From Paenibacillus mesophilus (GTDB taxonomy: Bacteria > Bacillota > Bacilli > Paenibacillales > NBRC-103111), in NCBI RefSeq assembly GCF_005938385.1, contig NZ_VCRA01000003.1, positions 496,001-560,000 of the forward strand: a DNA stretch of 64,000 nucleotides. Direction: 5' to 3'. The translations under genes were made by a program, and so were the position numbers. The number at the start of each line of letters is the position of its first letter. The stretch's first letter is position 1. The notes under the pieces were generated by a model that saw only the letters and a list, made by a program, of their open reading frames with translations, made no database searches and was not told the DNA's origin. Below, piece by piece: positions 17,578 through 25,560 of the stretch.

Positions 17578-17612
17578 GGCCGACGGTTTCTCAAGCCGTC
17601 GGCTTTTGTTTT
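17578..17612 (+). terminator. Terminator of the beta-helix gene, displaced by the insertion
   Basis: GCCGACGG and CCGTCGGC pair around TTTCTCAAG and are followed by TTTTGTTTT. It lies 262 bp after the stop of the beta-helix gene but would lie only about 30 bp after it without the element at 17315-17545. Confidence 0.85.
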
Positions 17613-17759
17613 ATCCCCGAATGGAAACGAATGTTCCGGTACTAGAGGAAAATAGTACTATCTTTTCGCAGCATTTTGAATACAATGTAATTAGGACCTG
17701 GTCTTAAGAGACGGTTTGCTTGGACCGGCAACCTGTCGTCTACTAAGGAGATGATCGCC

Positions 17760-19868
17760 GTGAAGGTGATACCGGTATTGCTGAGATGGATCGTATTCCG
17801 CCTGTTTCGGGCGAGGATCGGCGGCCTGGATCGGTTCGACCCGGCCAAACCCGCGCTGCTGCTGCCCAATCACGTTTCGCTCTTGGACGGTTTGTTTCTG
17901 ATGCTCGCGCTTCCCCCGGAGGTCGTGTTCGTCGTCAATACGGACATCGCGAGACGTTTCGCCCCGCTGCTGCGTTTTTGCAACATCGTTACGGTCGATC
18001 CGCTGAATCCGTATTCCGTCCGCCAAATGATCAAAACCGTCCAGAAGGGCTCGCCCCTCGTCATCTTTCCCGAAGGCCGCATTACGACTACCGGCGCCAT
18101 GATGAAAATATACGGAGGCGTAGCTTATATCGCGCTGAAAACCGGGGTGCCGATTCATCCGGTCGCGATCAACGGATTGGAGCGTTCGAAGCTGTCTTAT
18201 TTGCGCTCGATTCCGGGAAGGCGCTTGTTCCCGCGCGTCGATATTTGTTTCGGCAAGGCGTATAAGCTGGAAACCGATCCGGGCAAACCGGTCAAAACGC
18301 AGAAAGAACAGGCCGCTGCCCAGATCGGCAGAATGCTCCGTCAAGAGCTGTTCGAGAGCAGAATGAAGCCCGAAGTAAACTTGTTCGACGAGCTGACCGC
18401 CGCCGCCGGACGCAACGTGAGCGGATTTCCGGTGTGCGAGGACGGCACCCAAAAAATCGGCTACAAGCAGCTGCTGCTGGCTAGTTACGTGCTCGGCGAC
18501 AAGCTTTCGCCCCATCTCCGCGAGGAGACGAACGTGGCGCTGCTTATGCCGAACGCGGTCGGTCATGCCGTAGCCTTATTCACCTTGATCCGCATCGGCA
18601 AAGCTCCGGCGATTCTGAACTTCTCGAGCGGACACCGGCTGCTGCTCGATGCATGCGAGACGGCTTCGGTGAAAACGATCGTCACGTCCCGGCAATTCGT
18701 GGACAAGGCGAACCTGCATACGTTAATCGAACGGTTCGAGGAAAGCTATAAGGTGCTGTACTTGGAAGATTTGAAAGCGGCGGTCCGCTTCGGCGACAAG
18801 CTGAACGGATGGCTTGACTACCGCATGAAGCGTCGGGCGCTTCCGGGGCCGGACGAAGTCATCCTGTTCACCTCCGGTAGCGAAAGCAAACCGAAAGGCG
18901 TCGTGCTGAGCCACCGGAACATTTTCGCCAACATTCAGCAGGCGAGGTCGGTGATCGATTTTACGGCGAATGACAAAGTATTCAACGCGATGCCGATGTT
19001 CCATTCGTTCGGGCTTACGGCCGGCACGCTGCTGCCGATTTTGAGCGGAATGAAGCTGTTCCTATACCCGAGTCCACTTCATTACAAAGTCATTCCGGAG
19101 CTTGTATACGCGAGCAATGCGACGATTTTGTTCGGGACGTCGACGTTCCTGGCCGCATACGGCAGGGTTGCGCATCCGTATGATTTCTATTCGCTCCGGT
19201 ATGTCGTCGCCGGAGCGGAGAAGCTGAAGGAAGAAGTGCGGCAGCTTTGGTACGACAAATTCGGCATCCGCATACTCGAAGGCTACGGCACGACTGAGAC
19301 GGCGCCCGTGCTTGCGCTGAATACGCCGCTCGCTTTCAAGAAAGGAACGGTAGGACGGCTGCTGCCGGGAATCGATTGCGTGCTGGAGAAAATACCGGGC
19401 ATCACGGGCGGAAGCTTATTCGTACGAGGACCGAACGTTATGAAGGGCTACTTGCTTTACGGCCAAGGCTTCGTGCCGTGCCCGGATTGGTACGACTGCG
19501 GCGACGTGGTCGATATTGACGAGGACGGCTTCATAACCGTACTGTCCCGCCGGAAAAGGTTTGCGAAAATCGCCGGAGAGATGATCTCGTTAAACGCCGT
19601 CGAGGAGATGGTCGACCGCTGCTTCCCGGGCATTCAATCGGCCGCGGTCCAAATGCCCGATCCCCGCAAAGGGGAGCGGATCGTCCTGTTCCATTCGTCG
19701 CCTAAGCTTACGGCAGCCGCCGTGAAGGATGGCATCTTGTCGGCCGGAGGTACGCCGCTGCACGTTCCGTCCCGGCTGCGGTTCGTAGAGACGCTGCCCT
19801 TGCTCGGCAGCGGCAAGACGGACTACGTGACGCTGAAGCAATGGGCGGAGTCGGAGATGAACGAGTGA
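17760..19868 (+). CDS. aas: Bifunctional acyltransferase / acyl-ACP synthetase (Aas-like)
   Basis: Residues 1-200 form a PlsC-type acyltransferase with the HX4D motif (NHVSLLD) and FPEGR. Residues about 215-700 form an AMP-binding acyl-activating domain (LFTSGSESKPKGVVLSH; EGYGTTET). This order and the 702-aa length match E. coli Aas, which activates fatty acids on ACP and reacylates lysophospholipids at the inner membrane face. GTG 17760 has AAGGAG nine bases upstream; the ATG at 17751 abuts that site. An LplT-like lysophospholipid flippase is encoded 7 kb away at 27054. Confidence 0.9.
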   Translation: MKVIPVLLRWIVFRLFRARIGGLDRFDPAKPALLLPNHVSLLDGLFLMLALPPEVVFVVNTDIARRFAPLLRFCNIVTVDPLNPYSVRQMIKTVQKGSPLVIFPEGRITTTGAMMKIYGGVAYIALKTGVPIHPVAINGLERSKLSYLRSIPGRRLFPRVDICFGKAYKLETDPGKPVKTQKEQAAAQIGRMLRQELFESRMKPEVNLFDELTAAAGRNVSGFPVCEDGTQKIGYKQLLLASYVLGDKLSPHLREETNVALLMPNAVGHAVALFTLIRIGKAPAILNFSSGHRLLLDACETASVKTIVTSRQFVDKANLHTLIERFEESYKVLYLEDLKAAVRFGDKLNGWLDYRMKRRALPGPDEVILFTSGSESKPKGVVLSHRNIFANIQQARSVIDFTANDKVFNAMPMFHSFGLTAGTLLPILSGMKLFLYPSPLHYKVIPELVYASNATILFGTSTFLAAYGRVAHPYDFYSLRYVVAGAEKLKEEVRQLWYDKFGIRILEGYGTTETAPVLALNTPLAFKKGTVGRLLPGIDCVLEKIPGITGGSLFVRGPNVMKGYLLYGQGFVPCPDWYDCGDVVDIDEDGFITVLSRRKRFAKIAGEMISLNAVEEMVDRCFPGIQSAAVQMPDPRKGERIVLFHSSPKLTAAAVKDGILSAGGTPLHVPSRLRFVETLPLLGSGKTDYVTLKQWAESEMNE

Positions 19869-19920
19869 GCGGCGAGGCAGGTGTTGAGGGAAATTGCTGT
19901 TGGATGCGGGTGTTCGGGTC

Positions 19921-20117
19921 AATAAGGTACATTTGAACCTTATTCGGCACGGGGATGGGTAACTTGTGGGATATAAGGTACATTTGAACACTATCTGTCC
20001 CGGATTGCTTCCGAAATCCCCGTGTTGAAAGGGTTTGGAGGTCAATAAGGTACATTTGAACCTTATTCGGCGCGGGGAACGGTTATTTGGCGGATATTAG
20101 GTACATTTGAACACTAT
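19921..20117. repeat. GGTACATTTGAAC repeat cluster 1 (four units)
   Basis: Four copies of the near-palindrome AAGGTACATTTGAACCTT occur at 19921-19944, 19973-19995, 20044-20067 and 20094-20117. Units alternate between an ending CCTTAT and an ending ACTAT. The pair repeats with a period of 123 bp including the spacer text, so the cluster is a tandem duplication of a two-unit block. A second cluster lies at 48341-48537. Short frames running through it have no support as genes. Confidence 0.85.
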
Positions 20118-20151
20118 GTGCCCCGTTTCGAACATTCCGGCCTGAACAAAT

Positions 20152-20361
20152 CCCCCAGAAGTGAAGCTGGCCTCCGAAGCCGATTCCGTCGGAGCAGCTT
20201 TGCTGCTCTCGCAACAATAGCTTCAACTGGAACACGAATGTACTTCGCTGAATTGCATCGATCAAAGCTATTGTTATTACTTCTGGGGGAGCCCCCCAGT
20301 ATTCCCCCAGAAGTGAAGCTGGCCTCCGAAGCCTATTCCGATTACTTCTGGGGGAGCCCCC
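20152..20361. repeat. CCCCCAGAAGTGAAG inverted-repeat elements (two nested units)
   Basis: Unit 1 (20152-20297) and unit 2 (20304-20361) both start with CCCCCAGAAGTGAAGCTGGC and end with ATTACTTCTGGGGGAGCCCC. Starts and ends are inverted repeats of each other (CCCCCAGAAGT/ACTTCTGGGGG), so each unit folds. Unit 2 is a short internal-deletion form of unit 1. No gene is seen here. Confidence 0.75.
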
Positions 20362-20536
20362 GTTATCCACAGAAATTAGCTTCGCATCATTTCCTATACA
20401 ATAAGAAAAGCTTCTGATCGAAGCCTTCTCGATGATGTTCATTCGTGTTTTAGCGGTAGCTTATTCTTGGTAAGCAAAGTCTCTCTTCGTTTTAGTGCTT
20501 TAGCGAAGTTAAACTTTCCTTATCGTTCAAAAAACT

Positions 20537-20570
20537 AAGCAACGCCCGCCAAAGATGGCGAGCGTTGCTT
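20537..20570. terminator. Terminator of the 2-hydroxyacid dehydrogenase gene
   Basis: AAGCAACGCCCGCC and TGGCGAGCGTTGCTT form a long stem around AAAGA, followed on the minus strand by AGTTTTTTG and on the plus strand by GCTTTTT. It serves the minus-strand operon ending at 20603. Confidence 0.8.
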
Positions 20571-20602
20571 GCTTTTTACCCCGTATCCCATTCCTGCACC
20601 GG

Positions 20603-21598
20603 CTACGCCAATACGTGCAGCTGCTCTCCCTTGACCTCGCCTTCCAGCTGCTCGCCGGCGAGCAGGCGCTTCAACTCGTCTATCGCGAACTGGCCTATCC
20701 GCATGATGCCGTTGTTGACCGCACCGGCAATATGCGGGGTGAGGATGCAGTTCGGCAAGCTGCGAAACGGATGGTCGGCCGCCGGCGGCTCCGGATCGGT
20801 AACGTCTAGACAGGCGAACAGCCGGCCCGACCGCAGCTCGTCGACGAGCGCATCCTCATCGATCAGCGAGCCTCTTGCCGTGTTGACGAGAATGGCGTCG
20901 TCTTTCATCAATGCGAGCCTCTCCCGGTTTATCATCTTGTACGTTGCCGGCAACGACGGCGCATGAATGGAGACGACATCGCTTGCGGCCAGCACCGTCT
21001 CCAGCTCCGCTTTCCGCGCTCCCATGGACGCCGCCTGTTCCTCGGTCAGTACGGGATCGTAGACGAGAATATCCACCTCGAAATTGCGCAGCAGCCGGAT
21101 GTAATGGCTTCCCGCCTTGCCCGCCCCGATAACCCCGACCGTAATCCGGTACAGCTCCCGCACGAGATGCCTGTCGGCGCCCCATCCGCCTTCCCGCGTC
21201 TGCTTGGACAGCCTCCACATATTTTTCAGAGAAGCGATCGTCAGCCCGAGCGCCGTCTCCGCTACGCCGACGCCAAGCGGCCCGTTCCCGCTGGAGACGC
21301 GGATGCCCCTCTCCCAAACATCCGGTGTCACGATCCCTTTGACCGTTCCCGCGGCATGAATGATCGCCTTCAGGCCGGGAGCGCCATCGAGCAGCTCCCG
21401 CGTCATCGGGATGCAGCCCCACGAAGTGATCGCGATATCGGCTCCTTCGATGACTTCGCGAACCGTCTCGGCTCTCAGCTGCTCCTCCTTCCCGTTGCGG
21501 ACGACCGTTCCGATCGCCTCCAATTGCTCCCAATGACTACGGTCGAATATACGGTTTTGCATGGACGGTCTTGGCAGTACGGCTATTTTTACAGTCAT
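20603..21598 (-). CDS. D-isomer-specific 2-hydroxyacid dehydrogenase
   Basis: The 331-aa cytoplasmic NAD(P)-dependent dehydrogenase has the nucleotide loop GAGKAG at about 157 and the catalytic Arg (NTARGSLIDEDAL), Glu (DVTDPEPP) and His (LTPHIAGA) in the expected order. It resembles phosphoglycerate dehydrogenase-like proteins of unknown substrate. It is the last gene of an operon with the PL6-like lyase and SBP 2, suggesting a role in processing an acid sugar or its degradation product. It starts 34 bp after the SBP gene. Confidence 0.88.
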   Translation of the reverse strand: MTVKIAVLPRPSMQNRIFDRSHWEQLEAIGTVVRNGKEEQLRAETVREVIEGADIAITSWGCIPMTRELLDGAPGLKAIIHAAGTVKGIVTPDVWERGIRVSSGNGPLGVGVAETALGLTIASLKNMWRLSKQTREGGWGADRHLVRELYRITVGVIGAGKAGSHYIRLLRNFEVDILVYDPVLTEEQAASMGARKAELETVLAASDVVSIHAPSLPATYKMINRERLALMKDDAILVNTARGSLIDEDALVDELRSGRLFACLDVTDPEPPAADHPFRSLPNCILTPHIAGAVNNGIMRIGQFAIDELKRLLAGEQLEGEVKGEQLHVLA

Positions 21599-21632
21599 GT
21601 TGTCTCTGTCCTCTCTTATCCGATTTCAACGT

Positions 21633-22943
21633 TTATTTGCTCTTTTGTTTGGCAAGCTCGGCTTTCAGCTGCTCGTCGAGCCGGCGCAGCACCGAATTGA
21701 CATCGATCGTTCCCGAAGCCACGTCGACGAAGCTTTGCCCGAGCAAGTTTTGCTGGGTCACTCCCGGTATGTCGGTCAACCCGGCTTTGCGCTTGGGCGT
21801 ATACGGAACCGGCGGGTATACGTTCACCGCATCCATGTTCTTTTTGCCGAACACCGGGTGGCCTTTGCCCAGGGCGCTCTTGATCTCCGTGCTGTTCAGC
21901 GTCGTCGGCAGCCCTTTCCGCGAGTCGGCCATCTGCACTTCTTCCGACAGCATCGTCATGATCATCTCGAACGCTTCTTCCTTATGCTTGCTCGTCTTCG
22001 TGATCGACCAATAGGCCGGCCCACGCTGAGGCATCAGCTTCGGCGCACCCGCCAGCAGCGGGTAAGAGACGAGATCCCAGTTCAGCTCCGGCGGCAAATT
22101 CAAGTAAACGTTATGCTGGTTCGTCATCATCGAAATATTGCCTTTGGCGAAAGCGCCGCCTTCTAGCGGAGCCGTCTTCTCGATCGTATTGTTCGGAATT
22201 TCGTAGAACCGATTCAAATTATCGAACAGCGTCTTCCACTTCGCCGGATCGGCCAGCTGGTCCGCGTTTGGATCGAGAATCGGGAGCGAGTACGGATTGT
22301 CTCGCAGCAAATTGGTCGGATGGGAGCTGAAGCCGCGGTACACGACGCCTCCGTCCACCCTCGTCACTTTCTTGGCGAGCTCGTATACTTCGTCCCAAGT
22401 CATCCCGTTCTTCGGATAGGCGACCCCGAATTTGTCGAACAAATCTTTGTTGTAATAGAGCGCCTGCGGAAAATAGGGCGGAACCGGCAAGCCGTACAAG
22501 GCGCCCGACCGTCCGACATCGACGATTTCGTCGATGAATACTTTGTTGAACCGGCCCAAATCGTATTTGTACGATTTGACGAGCTCGTTCAAGTCGTAGC
22601 CGAGCCCCAAGTCGAGATAGCCGCTATAGAGCGTCGGCACGTCGGTACGGATCAGATCCGGTATTTTCCCCGCCGCGATCATATCGTTGATCGTCGTTCC
22701 TTTGCCGCTCTGGACGTATTCGATCGTGACGTGCGGAAATTTCTGCTTCAGCGCTTCGCGGAACCGGTCGTCGAATTCGGCCTGCGTCACGCCTGCCGTG
22801 AACACGATCATCGTATACGGCTCCTTCGGCTTGGCCGCCTCTTTCGGCGCGGGCGCCGCCTCTTTCCCTTGGCCTCCGCACCCCGACAGCATTACGGCAC
22901 ATGCGGCGGCTGCCGCTATCATTTTTTGTTTGCTTCCCTTCAT
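21633..22943 (-). CDS. Extracellular solute-binding lipoprotein, family 1 (orphan SBP 2)
   Basis: The 436-aa protein has a signal peptide with lipobox VMLSGC and the shared motif LYYNKDLFDKFGVAYPKNG. It should bind a sugar or oligosaccharide outside the membrane. ATG 22943 is set by GGGGG, and an upstream-extended frame would run into the preceding gene. It lies 34 bp after the PL6-like lyase gene and 34 bp before the dehydrogenase, so binding protein, lyase and dehydrogenase are co-transcribed. No ABC permease is encoded with it. Confidence 0.92.
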   Translation of the reverse strand: MKGSKQKMIAAAAACAVMLSGCGGQGKEAAPAPKEAAKPKEPYTMIVFTAGVTQAEFDDRFREALKQKFPHVTIEYVQSGKGTTINDMIAAGKIPDLIRTDVPTLYSGYLDLGLGYDLNELVKSYKYDLGRFNKVFIDEIVDVGRSGALYGLPVPPYFPQALYYNKDLFDKFGVAYPKNGMTWDEVYELAKKVTRVDGGVVYRGFSSHPTNLLRDNPYSLPILDPNADQLADPAKWKTLFDNLNRFYEIPNNTIEKTAPLEGGAFAKGNISMMTNQHNVYLNLPPELNWDLVSYPLLAGAPKLMPQRGPAYWSITKTSKHKEEAFEMIMTMLSEEVQMADSRKGLPTTLNSTEIKSALGKGHPVFGKKNMDAVNVYPPVPYTPKRKAGLTDIPGVTQQNLLGQSFVDVASGTIDVNSVLRRLDEQLKAELAKQKSK

Positions 22944-22977
22944 ACGAAATGACCCCCTTTTTTCTGGTAAAACGAGC

Positions 22978-25056
22978 TTATTCATCTTCGGATACGATCC
23001 GAATGTCATCCACATAAAACGTACCGGTACGGTTGCTCATCGTGGAGAAACGGAATACGTTAACCGCCTCGGCGTCGCCGTTCTCGAACGGCGTCTCTTT
23101 CTCGACAAACAAGTTCTCGCCCTCATAGATCGAGATCGTCTTCATCTTCGTGTCCGCGTCGAACCCGATCCGGAACCGGTACCAAGTGTCCGTATGGAAC
23201 GTTTCGGTCGTTCGTTTGCGAACCGAGCCGTCCTGGTATTCGATCGTGCCGTCATAGAAGAAGCCGACCCACTCCACATTCCGGGTCGTAGCCGAAGTAG
23301 TGTCCTCCATGCGGAAAGCGAGCCGATCTTTGTTGATCGCCTTCGACCACCATTCGATGTAGCCGCGCCGGATCGGCTCGAACGTGTATATCCCGCTGTA
23401 AGCTTTCGTCGTGTCCGTATCGACGACTTTGACCGCCTGACTGCCGCTAACGGCGTAAGCATATTCGGTTACCGTCACGTTCGGGGCGCCATTCCCCGTC
23501 CACCCTTGCTGGCCGCTTAAACCGCCGGGCGTAAAATCTTCGAAATCGAACAGTACATTAACTTCCGGCTCGGAAGACGTGTCAGCCGGAATTTTCCATT
23601 CGGCTCCGGTTCTTGTATCTTTGCTCGCAAACGGTTGCACACCGGTGACGTCTTCCGGAGCGGGAATAAGTGGAGAAGCGGTGTACACGTATTCGATTAC
23701 GCTGCTGTCGCCGGTCGTAATGTTCCCAACGTTTGCGCCGGACGATAAATAGGAGACGTTGCCCGAGAAATCGGCAATCGGGTCGTAGAATGACGCGACA
23801 TTCGACGCTTTCGAGTAGTCGGCGGCCGAACCGGAAATGTAGATGCGATTTTCCTTGATCTCGCTATGGATAGGAAGCAAATTCCGCCCGGTAGAAGAGT
23901 AGCTGCCGCCGAACAGCATCCCGTTCGCCGCCGGTCCCACGATGACGTTGCCTTCAATCTTCACTCCGTCCGCCTGATAATACGGCGCGGCTACTGTCGG
24001 AGCCGCACCGGTCGCTGTGTCCGCGGCTGGCAGCTGGATTCCGTAAGTGCCGCCTGCAAGGTAGTTGTTCTCCACTTTCTGGTTATAGCCGAACACGCGG
24101 ATTCCTTGCTTTGTATTGTTGAAATAATTGCGTTCCACGTCGTTGCCGTTCCCAAGCCGGAACGTCAACCCGGAGTCGTTGTCCAGAAACGTGTTGCGGT
24201 ATATGTCGTTGCCGCTCGATTTGATGCTGATGATTTCGCCGCCGTCGCCGGTCACTTTCTCGAACAAGTTATCGTAAATTTTCGTATGCGCCTCATGGCT
24301 GAAATCGAGGCCGTTCCCTACTTGGATCGCTTCCAGTCCGTTCGTTTGACCGGGATATACCGAAGAGACTCTCGGGATGTTGTAGAACAGATTGTTATAA
24401 ATTTTGTTATAGACATTACCGTTGTCCACCGCTCTCGAGCTGAAAAACAGGGCGACGCTTTGTCCCCGGCTCCGGTCGAACGTGTTGTGATGAATATGAT
24501 TGTTCGCGGAGCCGTCTCGGATCGCCACGATTTTGCTCGTCGGCTTCATCCCGTTGCGGTAGAAATAGTTTTCCGTTACGTGCACGTTGCTGGAGTGGTA
24601 GAGCACGACCGAATTGTCGGAAGTCACCTGATCGAACAAAAATCCGGAGAAAATCAAGTTTTCGCTGTCCTTGATCGTGATAAGCGACTTCCCGGTGAAA
24701 ATGACGCTCCCCGGCTGCTCCGCGCGCACGGCGACCGGACCCGCTCCCGAGTATGTGATCGTCAGACTCAAATTGTCGTAAGTGCCCGACTGAATCAGAA
24801 TCGTGTCGCCGGGCTGGGCTTGATCGAGCGCAGCCTGAAGTCCGCTGGGGTTTACGACAGTCGCTTGTAGAGACTGCGGCGAATCCGCCTGCGGGTTGTA
24901 ACGAACTTGAACGGTCCCGGTTCCGGATTGCCTCCCGGCCGGAACGCCCGAAGCCTCGGCTGGACCGGGCATCGCAGGAGCGCATGACAGAAGCAGCGCG
25001 GTAATGAGCAGAGGAGCCAGCTTGCCGGTCGAATAACCGGATTTGATCCATTTCAT
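22978..25056 (-). CDS. PL6 (chondroitinase B / alginate lyase)-like secreted beta-helix protein
   Basis: The 692-aa protein has a signal peptide with a possible lipobox (ALLLSC). Residues about 60-480 form a right-handed beta-helix with features of polysaccharide lyase family 6 (GDTILIQSGTYDNL, GSVIFTGKSLITIKD, HIHHNTFDRS). Residues about 490-690 form a jelly-roll domain (FYDGTIEYQDG, FYVDDIRIVSEDE), probably carbohydrate binding. PL6 enzymes cleave uronic-acid polymers by beta-elimination. ATG 25056 follows GTGGGG; the 60 open codons upstream lack a start with a site. First gene of the operon with SBP 2 and the dehydrogenase. Confidence 0.85.
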   Translation of the reverse strand: MKWIKSGYSTGKLAPLLITALLLSCAPAMPGPAEASGVPAGRQSGTGTVQVRYNPQADSPQSLQATVVNPSGLQAALDQAQPGDTILIQSGTYDNLSLTITYSGAGPVAVRAEQPGSVIFTGKSLITIKDSENLIFSGFLFDQVTSDNSVVLYHSSNVHVTENYFYRNGMKPTSKIVAIRDGSANNHIHHNTFDRSRGQSVALFFSSRAVDNGNVYNKIYNNLFYNIPRVSSVYPGQTNGLEAIQVGNGLDFSHEAHTKIYDNLFEKVTGDGGEIISIKSSGNDIYRNTFLDNDSGLTFRLGNGNDVERNYFNNTKQGIRVFGYNQKVENNYLAGGTYGIQLPAADTATGAAPTVAAPYYQADGVKIEGNVIVGPAANGMLFGGSYSSTGRNLLPIHSEIKENRIYISGSAADYSKASNVASFYDPIADFSGNVSYLSSGANVGNITTGDSSVIEYVYTASPLIPAPEDVTGVQPFASKDTRTGAEWKIPADTSSEPEVNVLFDFEDFTPGGLSGQQGWTGNGAPNVTVTEYAYAVSGSQAVKVVDTDTTKAYSGIYTFEPIRRGYIEWWSKAINKDRLAFRMEDTTSATTRNVEWVGFFYDGTIEYQDGSVRKRTTETFHTDTWYRFRIGFDADTKMKTISIYEGENLFVEKETPFENGDAEAVNVFRFSTMSNRTGTFYVDDIRIVSEDE

Positions 25057-25503
25057 AGAAATCCCCACTTCCGAATATAGGGTGTGCGGGCGCTTCTCGT
25101 TGACTTTGCCTGGCATTAAGGCGTATACGTGCTCGTAACCCCGCATGTGGTCTTTGCCTTCACGCGAACATTGCACCGCGCGCCAGAAGCTGCGCGCATT
25201 GCATATTATTGAAACGTTCCTCCTTCCTTCGGACAACCGGCTCTGCTGCGTAACATCTTCGTTTTGGCTTCCATCTGCCGTCTGCCACTAACCCTATTCT
25301 GACCCTAAACTCAACATAACCGTTTTTGAAAGCGTCGTCAATCGCAAGCGCCCGATTTTCTTTGTCTATAAAATGTCTCTATCCGCAAAAAGGAACTACG
25401 ACATCACAATTCGCTTCCATACAAGCCCTTCCGCGCCGCGCGGATTGCCATTGCTGAGCACACATCTCTTATTCGCACAACATACCGGTGCCAAAAAACA
25501 ACA
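25057..25503. other. Intergenic region with candidate catabolite-repression site
   Basis: No gene is supported in this stretch. It holds the upstream region of the PL6-like operon. TGAAAGCGTCGTCA at 25327-25340 differs from the Bacillus cre consensus (TGWAANCGNTNWCA) at one position, suggesting CcpA control. A terminator for the GntR-SBP gene lies at its right end. Confidence 0.45.
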
Positions 25504-25544
25504 AACCGGCCGTCCGGGAACGTTTCTTCCCGAATCGGCCGGTT
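25504..25544 (-). terminator. Terminator of the GntR-SBP gene
   Basis: AACCGGCCG and CGGCCGGTT pair with an inner CGGGAA/TTCCCG stem; the minus strand continues TGTTGTTTTTTGG. It lies 17 bp beyond the stop at 25561. Confidence 0.85.
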
Positions 25545-25560
25545 CCCCGAACGATCCCGC

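Noticed and set aside
19590..20055. Minus-strand frames through the GGTACATTTGAAC repeats
   Set aside because: They consist of translated repeat units (FKCTL and VQMYLI strings) and overlap the aas gene.
25057..25236. 60-codon N-terminal extension of the PL6-like protein
   Set aside because: It would precede a clear signal peptide and has no start codon with a ribosome binding site; ATG 25056 is better.
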